Below, piece by piece: positions 6,961-16,222 of a stretch of DNA of 62,933 bases; position 1 is the first letter of the stretch; every line of letters starts with the position of its first letter. The notes below the pieces were generated by a model that did not search any database, was not told where the DNA came from, and was given only the letters and a program-made list of their open reading frames with translations. Source of the DNA: URNF01 sp045638005 (GTDB lineage: Bacteria; Bacillota; Clostridia; Oscillospirales; Acutalibacteraceae); the NCBI GenBank assembly GCA_045638005.1, contig JAZUAN010000061.1, positions 1 through 62,933 of the forward strand, written 5' to 3'. The translations under genes and the position numbers were made by a program.

Positions 6961-8558
6961 CATATTTTTTGGAGTACCCATTCGGCACATTTGATACCAT
7001 CGACAGCGGCGGATAAAATGCCGCCTGCGTATCCTGCGCCTTCGCCGCATGGATAGATGCCACGGATTTTGGATTGCCCTTCTGTGTCTCTCAGTAGGCG
7101 AACAGGGGAGGACGAGCGAGATTCGATACCGGTGAGTATGGCGTCCGCGCGGTCAAAGCCTTTGATCTGTCTGCCGAATATGGGTAGCGCGAGTTTCAGC
7201 GAAGCGGAGACCGCAGTGGGTAAGCACTCTCTGAGATCGCATAGGGTCACACCCGGGCGGTAGGAGGGAGCAATATCGCCGAGCGTTTTGGATGCGCGAT
7301 CGTGGAGGAAATCGCCGACTAACTGCGCAGGTGCTTTAAAATCGCTCCCACCGAGTTTGAAGGCGAGTTGTTCCCATTTCTTTTGAAAGTCAAAGCCTGC
7401 AAGCGGGTGTTCGCTTTCAAAATCTTCAGGACCGACACCGACCAAAAGTGCGCTGTTGGAGTTGTCTGCCGCACGCGCGTGCTCGCTCATACCGTTGACC
7501 ACCAACTGTCCCGCAGCGGATGCCGCTGCGACCACCTCACCGCCGGGGCACATGCAAAATGTATATACGCCGCGCCCGCCGTCGGGACGGCAGTTAAGCT
7601 TATAATCGGCGGCGCCGAGTGCTGAATGCCCCGCAAATGCGCCGTACTGACTTTCATCTATCATTTGGCGGGGATGCTCAATGCGCACACCCACCGCAAA
7701 CGGTTTTTGCTCCATTGGCGCGCCTTTTGCATACAGCATTTCCATGGTGTCTCCCGCGCTGTGCCCGATAGCAAAAACAGCATGATTGCAGGGGAACTCC
7801 TTTTCTCCGTCGGGGGTTTTCACCATGAGTGCATACAGCGCGCCGTTTTCTAAAACGATATCTGTCACCTGATGCTCAAAAAGCACCTGCCCACCCAACA
7901 ACTCAATCTGTTTGCGCATATTTTTGACCGTTTCTCTCAGTTTGTCGGTACCAACATGCGGTTTTGCCTGCCATAAGATCTCTTTGGGCGCGCCCGCCTC
8001 TGCCAGTGTTTCGAGAACGTGGCGGCAGCGGGGATCTTTGATGCCGGTGTTGAGCTTACCGTCTGAAAAGGTGCCCGCACCACCCTCACCGAACTGTACG
8101 TTGGAATGCGGGTCGAGTGTGCCGGTCTTTCGAAACGCATCTACGTCCTGCGTGCGGGCATCCACCTCTCTGCCACGTTCCAAAAGAATAGGGCGCGCGC
8201 CTGCCTTGGCAAGGGTGAGCGCTGCGAACAGTCCCGCGGGACCGCTACCCACTACGATAGGAGATACGATAGGCGGTGCAGCGAGCGTTTTCGGTAAAAT
8301 GTATGGCTTGGGTGTCACGAGAGTGACGGCGGGATCGTTCACACGGCGTATGAGTGCCGCGGCGTCGCACGATACTGTTACGTCCACCGTAACAGTGAAA
8401 TGCACGTTGTCTTTTTTGCGCGCATCCACCGATTTTTTTGTCATGCGGATGGTATCTATCTGCGTATCTTTGAGCTTGAGCTTTTTTGCCGCAGCCGTTT
8501 TGAGTTTTGCTTCATCAAAGTCGAGCGGCATGCGGATGGAAGAAATACGAATGATCAT
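6960..8558 (-). CDS. FAD-dependent dehydrogenase (COG2509 type)
   Basis: 532 residues. An amino-terminal domain of about 90 residues (MIIRISSIRMPLD) is typical of COG2509 proteins and precedes the dinucleotide-binding motif VGSGPAGLFAALTLAKAG. GYAGGI near the end is the second FAD-contact motif. Substrate and partner are unknown. Its ATG overlaps the stop of the upstream BaiN-like gene by 4 bases (ATGA), so it is translationally coupled as the last gene of the recG operon. Confidence 0.9.
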   Translation of the reverse strand: MIIRISSIRMPLDFDEAKLKTAAAKKLKLKDTQIDTIRMTKKSVDARKKDNVHFTVTVDVTVSCDAAALIRRVNDPAVTLVTPKPYILPKTLAAPPIVSPIVVGSGPAGLFAALTLAKAGARPILLERGREVDARTQDVDAFRKTGTLDPHSNVQFGEGGAGTFSDGKLNTGIKDPRCRHVLETLAEAGAPKEILWQAKPHVGTDKLRETVKNMRKQIELLGGQVLFEHQVTDIVLENGALYALMVKTPDGEKEFPCNHAVFAIGHSAGDTMEMLYAKGAPMEQKPFAVGVRIEHPRQMIDESQYGAFAGHSALGAADYKLNCRPDGGRGVYTFCMCPGGEVVAAASAAGQLVVNGMSEHARAADNSNSALLVGVGPEDFESEHPLAGFDFQKKWEQLAFKLGGSDFKAPAQLVGDFLHDRASKTLGDIAPSYRPGVTLCDLRECLPTAVSASLKLALPIFGRQIKGFDRADAILTGIESRSSSPVRLLRDTEGQSKIRGIYPCGEGAGYAGGILSAAVDGIKCAEWVLQKI

Positions 8559-9814
8559 GTAGCACCTGCCTTCAGTCGTGCCAAAATGCCGCCTGCCGCA
8601 ACAGCGGCAGAGGCAAACGCGAATTGCAGGTTAAAGCCGCCGCAATCTCCGTCCACGTCTAAAATCTCGCCTGCGGCAAAGACCCCTTTTTGGTAGCAGG
8701 ATTCCATGGTGTTTTGGTTGAATTCATTCGCGGTGATACCGCCCGCGGTCACCTGCGCTCCTGCAAAGCCCTTGGTGCCGATAACTTTAAATTCCCAGTT
8801 TTTAAGCAGATGGGCGAGCGCGGCAATCTGCTCGTCTGTCAAGCTGGCGGTGGGCGCTGCAAGAGAGAGCCCTGCTGCGCGAACGGCGGTTTGGCCGATG
8901 CGCTTATTTAAAAATCCCGTAAGGTAGTTTTCGAGTGTTCTGCCCTTTAATGCTGCACGCCGTTTCAATACAGTGACAAGGTCTTGCTCACGCATATCGG
9001 GGAACAGATCAAGGTGCGCTGTGCATTCTCCTTTTTTCTGCCGCTCCCAATCGCCCGCAATGCGGGATACCTGCATTGCGGCAGGGCCGGAAAGTCCGTA
9101 ATCGGTGAACAAGATCTCTCCCGTGTCGCTACGGCTTTGCTTCGTAGTTTTAAGGGTTAGGGTGCCATCTATACGCAGTCCCTTCATCGCTTTGATAAAG
9201 GTAACGTCGGTTTTCAGTTGTACGATAGAGGGGAACAGTGGGGTGCGGGTGTGTCCGAGGGCGGTGAGGAGGGCATAGCCGTCCACGCTGCCGCCGAGTG
9301 CGGGCGCCGCCGCGCCGCCGGTGCAGACGAGTACCGTTTTGGCAAATAAGGTTTCATTTTCCGTTTGCACGCAAAAACCGTTTTTATCTTTCTGAATGGA
9401 GGAAACGGCGGTATCGCACCGTTCTTCCACCCCGAGCAATTCCGTTTCCAGACGCAACTGATCCAGCACAGCGGCCGCCTGCTCTGCGCGGGGATAGTAT
9501 TTGCCGTCCTCGCGTTTGACGCACGAAACGCCGATACTGTTAAAAAACGCTACCGTATCCGAGGGTGAAAACTGTCGGATAACAGCATTGGCGAGATTTT
9601 TGTCCCCGTGATAACGGTCGGGGGTGGCATTAGCGTTTGTGATATTGCAGGTGCCGTTACCGGTGGCGAGCAGTTTTTTGCCGACGCGCGGCTGTTTCTC
9701 GAGCAATAAAACCGAAAGTGGATTTCCTTGCCTCTGAGCACTGCGCCCGAGCAGTACGGCTGCGGTAAGTCCCGCGGCACCGCCGCCTATAATGATCGTA
9801 TCGTATACTTGCAT
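8555..9814 (-). CDS. BaiN/HI0933-like flavoprotein
   Basis: 419 residues from an ATG with AAAGGAG seven bases upstream. The start IIIGGGAAGLTAAVLLG binds FAD; EKQPRVGKKLLATGNGTCN and CGGFNLQFAFASA are hallmarks of the HI0933 family (YhiN in E. coli, BaiN in Clostridium scindens). BaiN itself is a bile-acid delta4-reductase, but most homologs are uncharacterised, so no bile-acid role should be assumed. It lies 13 bp after recG and overlaps the next gene. Confidence 0.9.
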   Translation of the reverse strand: MQVYDTIIIGGGAAGLTAAVLLGRSAQRQGNPLSVLLLEKQPRVGKKLLATGNGTCNITNANATPDRYHGDKNLANAVIRQFSPSDTVAFFNSIGVSCVKREDGKYYPRAEQAAAVLDQLRLETELLGVEERCDTAVSSIQKDKNGFCVQTENETLFAKTVLVCTGGAAAPALGGSVDGYALLTALGHTRTPLFPSIVQLKTDVTFIKAMKGLRIDGTLTLKTTKQSRSDTGEILFTDYGLSGPAAMQVSRIAGDWERQKKGECTAHLDLFPDMREQDLVTVLKRRAALKGRTLENYLTGFLNKRIGQTAVRAAGLSLAAPTASLTDEQIAALAHLLKNWEFKVIGTKGFAGAQVTAGGITANEFNQNTMESCYQKGVFAAGEILDVDGDCGGFNLQFAFASAAVAAGGILARLKAGAT

Positions 9815-9827
9815 GCTGTAAACTCCT

Positions 9828-11873
9828 TTAATTGGCTGCAGAGTTACCGGTGATGGTAAAGAGCTCTGCCACCGCTTTTGCCAGCGGTATATTTTCCGGT
9901 GTGGAGAGGGTGGGGTCAACGGCGATAATGCCGTCTACCGCTTCCTTAGCCTGTCGCAGCACCGACATGTCGGTAATAAGATCGGCAATACGCATTTTGG
10001 GCAGACCGTGCTGTCTGCTGCCGAAAAAGTCACCGGGTCCACGCATTTTGAGATCTTCTTCCGCAATCTTAAAGCCGTCGGTGGTGGCGCACATGGTTTT
10101 AAGACGGTGCTGTGCTTCCTCGCCCTTTGCATCTGAAATAAGGATGCAGGTGGATGCGTGCTTGCCGCGCCCCACACGACCGCGTAGCTGGTGTAACTGC
10201 GCCAAGCCAAACCGTTCTGCGTTTTCGATCACCATTAAAACGGCGTTGGGCACGTCTACACCTACCTCGATAACCACGGTGGAAATGAGCACCCCAATAT
10301 CGCCGCTTGCAAACGCATTCATCACCGCGTCCTTTTCTTTTGCGTGCATCTGTCCGTGCAAAAGGGCGGTAGGAACACCTTTGAGCGCACCATTTTTGAG
10401 CGTTTCATAATAGGTGGTGGCAGCGGTGAGATCAGCGATCTCGTCGTTTTCTTCTACGAGCGGACAGACGATATACGCCTGTCTGCCCTCGGCAATATGC
10501 TTGCGTATAAAGCGGTAGATGCGTTCATGGTAGCCGCTGTCCACTGCGTAGGTGGCGATCGGTTGCCTGCCCGGCGGCAATTCATCCAGAATGGATACGT
10601 CCAGATCGCCGTATACGAGCAACGCCAAGGTGCGGGGGATGGGGGTGGCGGACATGACTAACAGGTGTGGGTGTTTGCCTTTTGCGGCGAGGGTCGCGCG
10701 TTGCGCGACACCGAAGCGGTGCTGTTCGTCGGTGATAACCAGTCCGAGATTAGAAAAAACCACCTTATCTGAAATCAGTGCGTGTGTGCCCACCACGATA
10801 TCTGCGCTACCGTCTGCAAGCGCTTCTAGTACGCGACGTTTTTCTTTTTGGGGTAAAGAGCCGGTGAGCAGTTCGATACGTACGGTATCTCCCAAAAGTC
10901 CTCTTAAGGAGGATAGGTGCTGTCGCGCCAATATCTCGGTCGGCGCCATCAAGGCGGTTTGCAGTCCGTTTTTGGCGGCGGAAAACGCAAGACCTGCGGC
11001 AACTGCCGTTTTACCACTGCCGACATCACCTTGTATCAGGCGGGACATGGGGTACGGCTGCATCATGTCCTTAATGCCGTCTTTGATGGCGCGGGTCTGC
11101 GCGCCGGTCAGGGTGAACGGCAGATGAGCGGTGTATGCGGCTGTGTGATCCTGCCCGATTATACAGCCGGTGCGGGCGCGGGCGCGCCCACGTAGTTGGG
11201 AAAGCCCCAACTGGAACAAAAAGAGTTCTTCAAATATGAGACGTTCCCGCGCGATGTGCAGGGCGGACGCGTCTTTGGGGAAATGGATGTTTTGCAGCGC
11301 ATAACGCGCGGTGCAAAGTCCATATTTTTGACGAAGTTCAGAGGGTAACCATTCTTTTTCAAGTGCGGCATCTACATCCGCCAACAGTTGCCGCACATTG
11401 GTCTCAATAGCGCGGGAGGAAAGTCCCGCCGTTTGCGGGTAAATGGGGCGGATACGTGCGCCATGCTCCGGTGTGTCAATAAGCGGCGCGGTCATTTCAA
11501 AGCCGCGCCCTTTTTGCTGCACCGTGCCGAACAATAAAAGTTGTTGCCCTTTTTGGATGTTTTTGGCGGTGTAGGTCGCATTGAACAGTGTGACGTTCAT
11601 GAGGCTCACACCGTCGGATACACGGAATTTAAAAAGGGTCATATTTTTGCGGACAAAATACGAGGTGGGGGGCTGCAGTACGGTCACAAGCAGACACGCG
11701 GGGGCATCAGAAGATGCTTCTGCGATAGAAAGCGGCTGCGACCAATCCTCATAAGCGCGGGGATAGAGGTGCAACAGGTCATCAAGAGTATCAATCCCCA
11801 TTTTGTGATACAATTCTACTCGCTTAGGACCAACGCCTTTGAGTGTGCCCACAGATGCGGACAATCGTTCCAT
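9828..11873 (-). CDS. recG: ATP-dependent DNA helicase RecG
   Basis: 681 residues, full length. The amino terminus carries the wedge/OB domain (GVGPKRVELYHKMGI), then the helicase core with GDVGSGKTAVA (Walker A), DEQHRFGV, VMSATPIPRT and QLRGRVGRG. RecG remodels stalled replication forks and Holliday junctions. I chose the ATG preceded by AAAGGAGGTG; a longer reading extends through the rny terminator and is unlikely. It is the first gene of a three-gene leftward operon. Confidence 0.96.
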   Translation of the reverse strand: MERLSASVGTLKGVGPKRVELYHKMGIDTLDDLLHLYPRAYEDWSQPLSIAEASSDAPACLLVTVLQPPTSYFVRKNMTLFKFRVSDGVSLMNVTLFNATYTAKNIQKGQQLLLFGTVQQKGRGFEMTAPLIDTPEHGARIRPIYPQTAGLSSRAIETNVRQLLADVDAALEKEWLPSELRQKYGLCTARYALQNIHFPKDASALHIARERLIFEELFLFQLGLSQLRGRARARTGCIIGQDHTAAYTAHLPFTLTGAQTRAIKDGIKDMMQPYPMSRLIQGDVGSGKTAVAAGLAFSAAKNGLQTALMAPTEILARQHLSSLRGLLGDTVRIELLTGSLPQKEKRRVLEALADGSADIVVGTHALISDKVVFSNLGLVITDEQHRFGVAQRATLAAKGKHPHLLVMSATPIPRTLALLVYGDLDVSILDELPPGRQPIATYAVDSGYHERIYRFIRKHIAEGRQAYIVCPLVEENDEIADLTAATTYYETLKNGALKGVPTALLHGQMHAKEKDAVMNAFASGDIGVLISTVVIEVGVDVPNAVLMVIENAERFGLAQLHQLRGRVGRGKHASTCILISDAKGEEAQHRLKTMCATTDGFKIAEEDLKMRGPGDFFGSRQHGLPKMRIADLITDMSVLRQAKEAVDGIIAVDPTLSTPENIPLAKAVAELFTITGNSAAN

Positions 11874-11897
11874 ACTGCACCTCCTTTCAGAATTCTG

Positions 11898-11928
11898 AAA
11901 AAGCGGCGCTCGAAAGAGCGCCGCTTTT
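11898..11928 (-). terminator. Terminator between rny and recG
   Basis: AAAGCGGCGCTC/GAGCGCCGCTTT hairpin with T-run on the minus strand, 10 bases after the rny stop and 25 bases before the recG ATG. recG expression may depend partly on read-through. Confidence 0.85.
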
Positions 11929-11938
11929 AGCAATTGAT

Positions 11939-13510
11939 TTATTTCGCGTAATCAACGGCACGATTCTCACGAATGAGATTGACCTTGATCTGACCGGGAT
12001 AATCCATGTTCTCCTCGATGTTCTTCGCGATGTCGCGGGCGAGAATGGTCATCTCGTCATCGCTGACCACTTCCGGACGCACCAGAATGCGGATCTCGCG
12101 ACCCGCCTGAATAGCGAAGGAACGTTCAACACCGTTGAAGGAGTTGGCAAGTTCTTCAAGCTTCTCCAAACGTTTGATGTAGTTCTCGAGGTTCTCACGG
12201 CGCGCACCCGGACGGGCGGCGGAGATAGCGTCAGCCGCCTGCACCAAGCAAGCAACGATGGTGGATGCTTCCACATCGCCGTGATGCGCCTGAATGGCGT
12301 GTACCACTGCTTCGTTTTCTTTGTACTTGCGGGCGATATCCACACCGATCTCCACGTGGGAGCCTTCAATCTCGTGGTCAACCGCCTTGCCGATATCATG
12401 CAAGAGACCGGCTCTGCGAGCGATGGTGGGATCGATACCGAGTTCGCTTGCCATCATGCCGGACAGGAACGCAACCTCCATCGAGTGATCGAGGACGTTC
12501 TGACCGTAGCTGGTACGGTAGCGCAGTCTGCCGAGCAGACGAACAATCTCGGGATGGATACCGTGCATACCGGTTTCCAGAATAGCGCGCTCGCCTTCCG
12601 CTTTAATGGTGGCTTCCACTTCTTTACGGGATTTTTCCACCATTTCCTCAATGCGGGCGGGATGGATGCGACCGTCGGTGATGAGTCGTTCGAGCGACAG
12701 ACGGGCGATTTCGCGGCGCACCGGATCGAAGCAGGACAGGGTGATGGCTTCGGGGGTATCGTCGATGATAAGATCAACGCCGGTCATGGTTTCGATGGCG
12801 CGGATATTGCGACCCTCACGACCGATGATACGACCCTTCATTTCATCGTTGGGCAGCGGCACTACCGACACGGTGGATTCTGCCACCTGGTCAGCAGCCA
12901 CACGCTGAATAGCGTGGGAAATGAGATGGCGGGCACGCTGATCCGCCTCGTCTTTGAGCTGTGCCTCGTATTCGGCGATTTTGAGCGCCTTGTCGTGGGT
13001 CAGCTCGTCAGCAAGCTGGGACAAAAGCTGTTCCTTCGCTTGCTCCTGCGTAAGACCCGAAATGCGTTCCAGCATTTCGAACTGGCTTTTTTTGAGATCG
13101 TTGACGTCCTGCAGACGCTCCTCAATCTCCTTTTCCTTTTTACGCAGTTGTTCTTCTTTTTTCTCGTAGTTTTCGATCTTGTGGTCCAGGGATTCTTCCT
13201 TTTGCTGTACGTGACGCTCTTGGCGCTGCACTTCTACGCGGCGCTCTTTCAGTTCACGCTCCGCTTCCTGACGATGACGATGAATTTCATCTTTCGCTTC
13301 GAGAAGCGCTTCCCTTTTTTTGGAATCTGCAGCCTTGACGGCATCCTTGCGGATACGTTCGGCTTCCTGCTCAGCAGAGCCGATAGCGGCTTCGGCCGTC
13401 TTTTTACGATGGTTGACACCGGCTTTAAAAGCAATCAGCGCGGCAACAACAGCACCGACAGCCAAGCCACCGACGCACATCAGCGCAGCGATCCAAAGTT
13501 CGATGGTCAT
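11939..13510 (-). CDS. rny: Ribonuclease Y
   Basis: 523 residues from the ATG preceded by AGGAGGTG. An amino-terminal membrane anchor (about 3-27), a long charged coiled coil (about 30-200), a KH domain with GRIIGREGRNIRAIE and an HD domain with LLHDIGKAVDHE make the standard RNase Y architecture. It is the membrane-bound endonuclease that starts bulk mRNA decay in Firmicutes. Promoter and a leader of about 230 bases lie upstream. Confidence 0.97.
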   Translation of the reverse strand: MTIELWIAALMCVGGLAVGAVVAALIAFKAGVNHRKKTAEAAIGSAEQEAERIRKDAVKAADSKKREALLEAKDEIHRHRQEAERELKERRVEVQRQERHVQQKEESLDHKIENYEKKEEQLRKKEKEIEERLQDVNDLKKSQFEMLERISGLTQEQAKEQLLSQLADELTHDKALKIAEYEAQLKDEADQRARHLISHAIQRVAADQVAESTVSVVPLPNDEMKGRIIGREGRNIRAIETMTGVDLIIDDTPEAITLSCFDPVRREIARLSLERLITDGRIHPARIEEMVEKSRKEVEATIKAEGERAILETGMHGIHPEIVRLLGRLRYRTSYGQNVLDHSMEVAFLSGMMASELGIDPTIARRAGLLHDIGKAVDHEIEGSHVEIGVDIARKYKENEAVVHAIQAHHGDVEASTIVACLVQAADAISAARPGARRENLENYIKRLEKLEELANSFNGVERSFAIQAGREIRILVRPEVVSDDEMTILARDIAKNIEENMDYPGQIKVNLIRENRAVDYAK

Positions 13511-13746
13511 AACAATGCACCTCCTGTTCAATTTTTGGAAAACCGAACACAAAAGTGCAGACCTCTCCCTGCCGGGGGATCATATTATATTTTTGGAATA
13601 CATATGAGAAACCCACAAAAAGTGGGGGAGACCGGAAGAAGAGATCTATCTTCTGTGTTCAAAGCCGTAAAACGGCGAATAAAGTTTTATATACAGTGGG
13701 AGGAAAACCTCCTATATATATAAACGTGTTAAAAAACACTGCGTTA
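13511..13746 (-). promoter_or_regulatory. Long structured 5' leader of rny
   Basis: About 230 transcribed bases separate the rny promoter from its ATG. In transcript order they contain GTGTT/AACAC, a GGAGG-tttt-CCTCC stem-loop (near 13696-13711), CGCCG/CGGC and CCCAC-ttttt-GTGGG hairpins, then AGGAGGTG before the ATG. No convincing leader gene is seen. Such a leader could let RNase Y control its own message, by analogy with the rne leader of E. coli; that is inference only. Confidence 0.4.
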
Positions 13747-13775
13747 ATTATACAACTTGTTGTGGCTTATGTCAA
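13747..13775 (-). promoter_or_regulatory. Promoter of rny
   Basis: On the minus strand TTGACA (13770-13775), a 17-base spacer and TATAAT (13747-13752): perfect consensus. Confidence 0.85.
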
Positions 13776-13834
13776 GAAAAACTCCTATATATATTTATAA
13801 TTAGTGCACTTTCAAAAAAATCTCGAAATTGGTA

Positions 13835-13862
13835 TTGACAAACGAAAAAAATGGGTTATAAT
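13835..13862 (+). promoter_or_regulatory. Promoter of tRNA-Gln
   Basis: TTGACA (13835-13840), a 16-base spacer and TATAAT (13857-13862), 27 bases before the tRNA. Confidence 0.8.
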
Positions 13863-13889
13863 AAATGACGGTTTGAAAAAACCTAATAT

Positions 13890-13963
13890 TGCGGAATAGT
13901 GTAATGGTAGCACCGCAGTCTCTGAATCTGCTTGTTGGGGTTCGAGTCCCTATTCCGCAGCCA
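13890..13963 (+). tRNA. tRNA-Gln (CTG)
   Basis: 74 bases with encoded CCA. The acceptor TGCGGAA/TTCCGCA, D-arm with GTAATGGTAGC, anticodon loop CTCTGAA (anticodon CTG) and T-arm GGGGTTCGAGTCCC are present. The base pair next to the anticodon loop is a T-T mismatch, which is tolerated. It is a single transcription unit with promoter and terminator. Confidence 0.9.
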
Positions 13964-14004
13964 AAAAGAAAACAGACACCCAAACGGGTGTCTGTTTTCT
14001 TTTT
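13964..14004 (+). terminator. Terminator of tRNA-Gln
   Basis: GAAAACAGACACCC/GGGTGTCTGTTTTC hairpin ending in a T-rich tail, directly after CCA. Confidence 0.9.
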
Positions 14005-14040
14005 CGTTTTAGGTGCGAGTTTTTCGTTTTGTGAAGCAAA

Positions 14041-14238
14041 TGCACGCCCGAACAATGGCGTGCAAGGAAAATCTCGACGGAGTTGCTTTGCAACTCCAAT
14101 GGAGGAAGGACCTGTAAATCTCGCTTGCGAGATTTACGCAAAGGAGTATCAGCGAACACTAAAAAAACTCGCAGAACTTCGCCTTTGGCGAAGTTCACGG
14201 TTCGAGTCCCAAGCACGGGACATCGAGGTCGCTGTCCC
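14041..14238. repeat. Cluster of five palindromes with a tRNA T-arm-like segment
   Basis: Five inverted repeats are packed into 200 bp: TGCACGCC/GGCGTGCA (14041-14064), GGAGTTGC/GCAACTCC (14079-14097), GTAAATCTCGC/GCGAGATTTAC (14114-14137), GAACTTCGCC/GGCGAAGTTC (14174-14196) and GGGACA/TGTCCC (14217-14238). ACGGTTCGAGTCCC (14197-14210) resembles a tRNA T-arm. Relatives of two palindromes occur at 1660-1683 and 36721-36742. No protein gene is seen between tRNA-Gln and 14316. Confidence 0.6.
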
Positions 14239-14315
14239 CTACAGATGCATTTGGAGGTTTTTCTTTGTACACTTGATTTTTTGGCAAATTGTGCTACTAT
14301 TTAAAGGATGATATC

Positions 14316-14393
14316 GTGGGAAATGTGCGCATAGCGGCACCGTATTTAAAGGTGCTGCATATCCACGATAACCGTGGCGAAGCGGCAAGATAG
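14316..14393 (+). pseudogene. C-terminal remnant of a TIM-barrel sugar isomerase
   Basis: A short frame ending APYLKVLHIHDNRGEAAR reads like the last part of a xylose-isomerase-like TIM-barrel protein, where L-K-V-L-H-I-H-D-N is a common beta-strand and metal-site segment. It has no amino-terminal domain and stops 14 bp before the intact sugar isomerase gene. It may be what remains of a tandem paralog. TTGATT/TACTAT upstream (near 14270-14301) could be the promoter of the next operon. Confidence 0.4.
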
Positions 14394-14407
14394 AATGAGG
14401 TGTTCTT

Positions 14408-15307
14408 ATGAAGTTAGCGACTACAACTCACGATTTTCGTTTGTATACCGACAATCAAGTAGATGCGATCAACTGGATACGCGAAGCCGGATTTCGCTAT
14501 GTAGACTATAATTTCGGAATAGATTCCCAACACCGCAACGGTGCGTTTTCAGAAGACTGGCGCGCATATGCGAACCAATTGAAACAACACGCCGCAAACA
14601 TTGGGGTGCAGTTTGTACAGGCGCACGCGCCGATGGGTGCGCCGCTTGCAGAGGGCAATGCTTCTTTTATCGCAGATAACGTGCGGTGTATAGAGGTGTG
14701 TGCTGTTTTAGACATTCCCAATTTGGTGATACATACAGGGTATCTGCGCGGGTTATCAAAAGAGGAAACCTTTGAAAGAAACAAAGCATTTTTTACACCA
14801 CTTTTACAGGTTGCGGAAGCGTACGGCATTAACATTTTGGTGGAAAATTTCAATAAAATGTGTGTGGAGGGGTTATATTGGATCGACAATGCCGATGACC
14901 TTTTAGCACTTATTGAATATATCGATCATCCGCTGCTGCATGCGGTATGGGATGCGGGACACGCCAATATGCAGGAGATGCCGCAGCATGAAGAACTGCA
15001 ATTGTTAGGACATCATGTGTACGCGCTACACGTGCAGGATAATATGGGGGATAACGATTCACACCTGCCGCCGTTTTGCGGTACACTCAGTTTGGACTCG
15101 CTGATGCGCGGCTTGAAAGATATTGACTATAAGGGCTATTTCACCTTTGAGGCGGGCAGTCGTTTTCAATCCGCGGCTAAACGGCGGGTGTATGCTGATG
15201 ATACCCGTTTGGCACAGCCGCCGCTGGCGCTGCGTATAGCAGAGGAACGGTTGCTGTATGAAACCGGCAAATGTATTTTATCAACGTACGGATGTTTAGA
15301 AGAGTGA
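14408..15307 (+). CDS. Sugar phosphate isomerase/epimerase (xylose isomerase-like TIM barrel)
   Basis: 299 residues. The barrel motifs include VQAHAPMG, LVIHTG, INILVENFN and VWDAGHANMQ, which carry the His and Glu/Asp metal ligands of the AP-endonuclease-2/xylose-isomerase superfamily, followed by HVYALHVQDN and YFTFEAG. The exact sugar is unknown. It lies 9 bp before fruK, suggesting a small sugar-phosphate operon. No sugar-uptake gene is adjacent. Confidence 0.88.
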   Translation: MKLATTTHDFRLYTDNQVDAINWIREAGFRYVDYNFGIDSQHRNGAFSEDWRAYANQLKQHAANIGVQFVQAHAPMGAPLAEGNASFIADNVRCIEVCAVLDIPNLVIHTGYLRGLSKEETFERNKAFFTPLLQVAEAYGINILVENFNKMCVEGLYWIDNADDLLALIEYIDHPLLHAVWDAGHANMQEMPQHEELQLLGHHVYALHVQDNMGDNDSHLPPFCGTLSLDSLMRGLKDIDYKGYFTFEAGSRFQSAAKRRVYADDTRLAQPPLALRIAEERLLYETGKCILSTYGCLEE

Positions 15308-15316
15308 GGATATCAG

Positions 15317-16222
15317 ATGATCTATACCGTAACCTTTAACCCTGCATTGGATTATGCCATGCACATAGACGCACTTTGCGAGGGGGAGACCAACCGTTCA
15401 AGCGGCGAATACATACAGTTCGGCGGCAAAGGTATCAACGTGTCGGTGGTGCTGTCCCGCTTGGGGGTTTCCACCACCGCACTCGGTTTTGTTGCCGGTT
15501 TTACGGGCCAAGCACTCGAAAAAGCGGTGAAAGCGGAGGGCGTTTGTGCCGATTTCATACACCTTGAAAGTGGGCTCACCCGTATCAATGTGAAGTTAAA
15601 AGGTGAGACAGAAACCGAAATTAACGCGGGCGGTCCCGAGATAGATCAAGCGTCGCTGGATGCTTTATACCGTCAACTCGATATGTTGGGAGCGGGGGAC
15701 ACCTTGGTGCTTGCGGGCAGTGTGCCCAAAAGTCTGCCCCACGATATTTATGCCCAGATATTACGCCGCTTGCAAGGACGGAATATCCGCTTTGTGGTGG
15801 ATGCAACTGGCAAGGCGCTGGGAGCCACCTTGCCGTATGCGCCGTTTCTTATCAAACCTAACCTGCGCGAATTAGAAGAGTTGAGCGGGCGGGTATTGCC
15901 CGACAAAACGGCGGTTGCCGCCGCGGCAAAAGTGTTGCAAGCGCAGGGTGCGCAGAACGTATTGGTATCCTTGGGAAAAGACGGCGCTTTTTTGTTGGAT
16001 GCAAATGGCGAGACACACATAGTTGCCGCACACAAAGGTACACCGATCAATACGGTGGGCGCGGGCGACTCGATGGTCGCAGGATTTTTGGCGGGCGCGG
16101 ACAAAGGGTATGCGTATGCGCTCGCGCTCGGCAACGCAGCGGGCGGTGCGACTGCTTTTCATGAGGGGCTTGCCCAAAAAGAGCAGATCAATGCTTTGCT
16201 TGAAGGAGATACAGCTCGATAA
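15317..16222 (+). CDS. fruK: 1-phosphofructokinase family hexose kinase
   Basis: 301 residues, PfkB family. The opening MIYTVTFNPALDYAM, then FGGKGINVSVVLSRLG and the C-terminal NTVGAGDSMVAGF (anion hole and catalytic Asp) are typical of FruK/LacC. FruK phosphorylates fructose 1-phosphate at C6; tagatose-6-phosphate kinase is the main alternative, and no fructose PTS is next to it. Its TAA overlaps the ATG of the following remnant by one base. Confidence 0.88.
   Translation: MIYTVTFNPALDYAMHIDALCEGETNRSSGEYIQFGGKGINVSVVLSRLGVSTTALGFVAGFTGQALEKAVKAEGVCADFIHLESGLTRINVKLKGETETEINAGGPEIDQASLDALYRQLDMLGAGDTLVLAGSVPKSLPHDIYAQILRRLQGRNIRFVVDATGKALGATLPYAPFLIKPNLRELEELSGRVLPDKTAVAAAAKVLQAQGAQNVLVSLGKDGAFLLDANGETHIVAAHKGTPINTVGAGDSMVAGFLAGADKGYAYALALGNAAGGATAFHEGLAQKEQINALLEGDTAR

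Noticed and set aside
8555..9814. Bile-acid reductase operon because of the BaiN-like protein
   Set aside because: The family is broad, no other bai gene is near, and the neighbours are recG and a COG2509 protein.
11843..13723. A 626-codon rightward open frame across the RNase Y gene
   Set aside because: It is antisense to rny, has no ribosome site, and the composition is that of a mirrored coiled-coil gene. rny explains the sequence.
14041..14238. CRISPR array
   Set aside because: The palindromes differ in sequence and spacing; there are no regular identical repeats with unique spacers and no cas genes.
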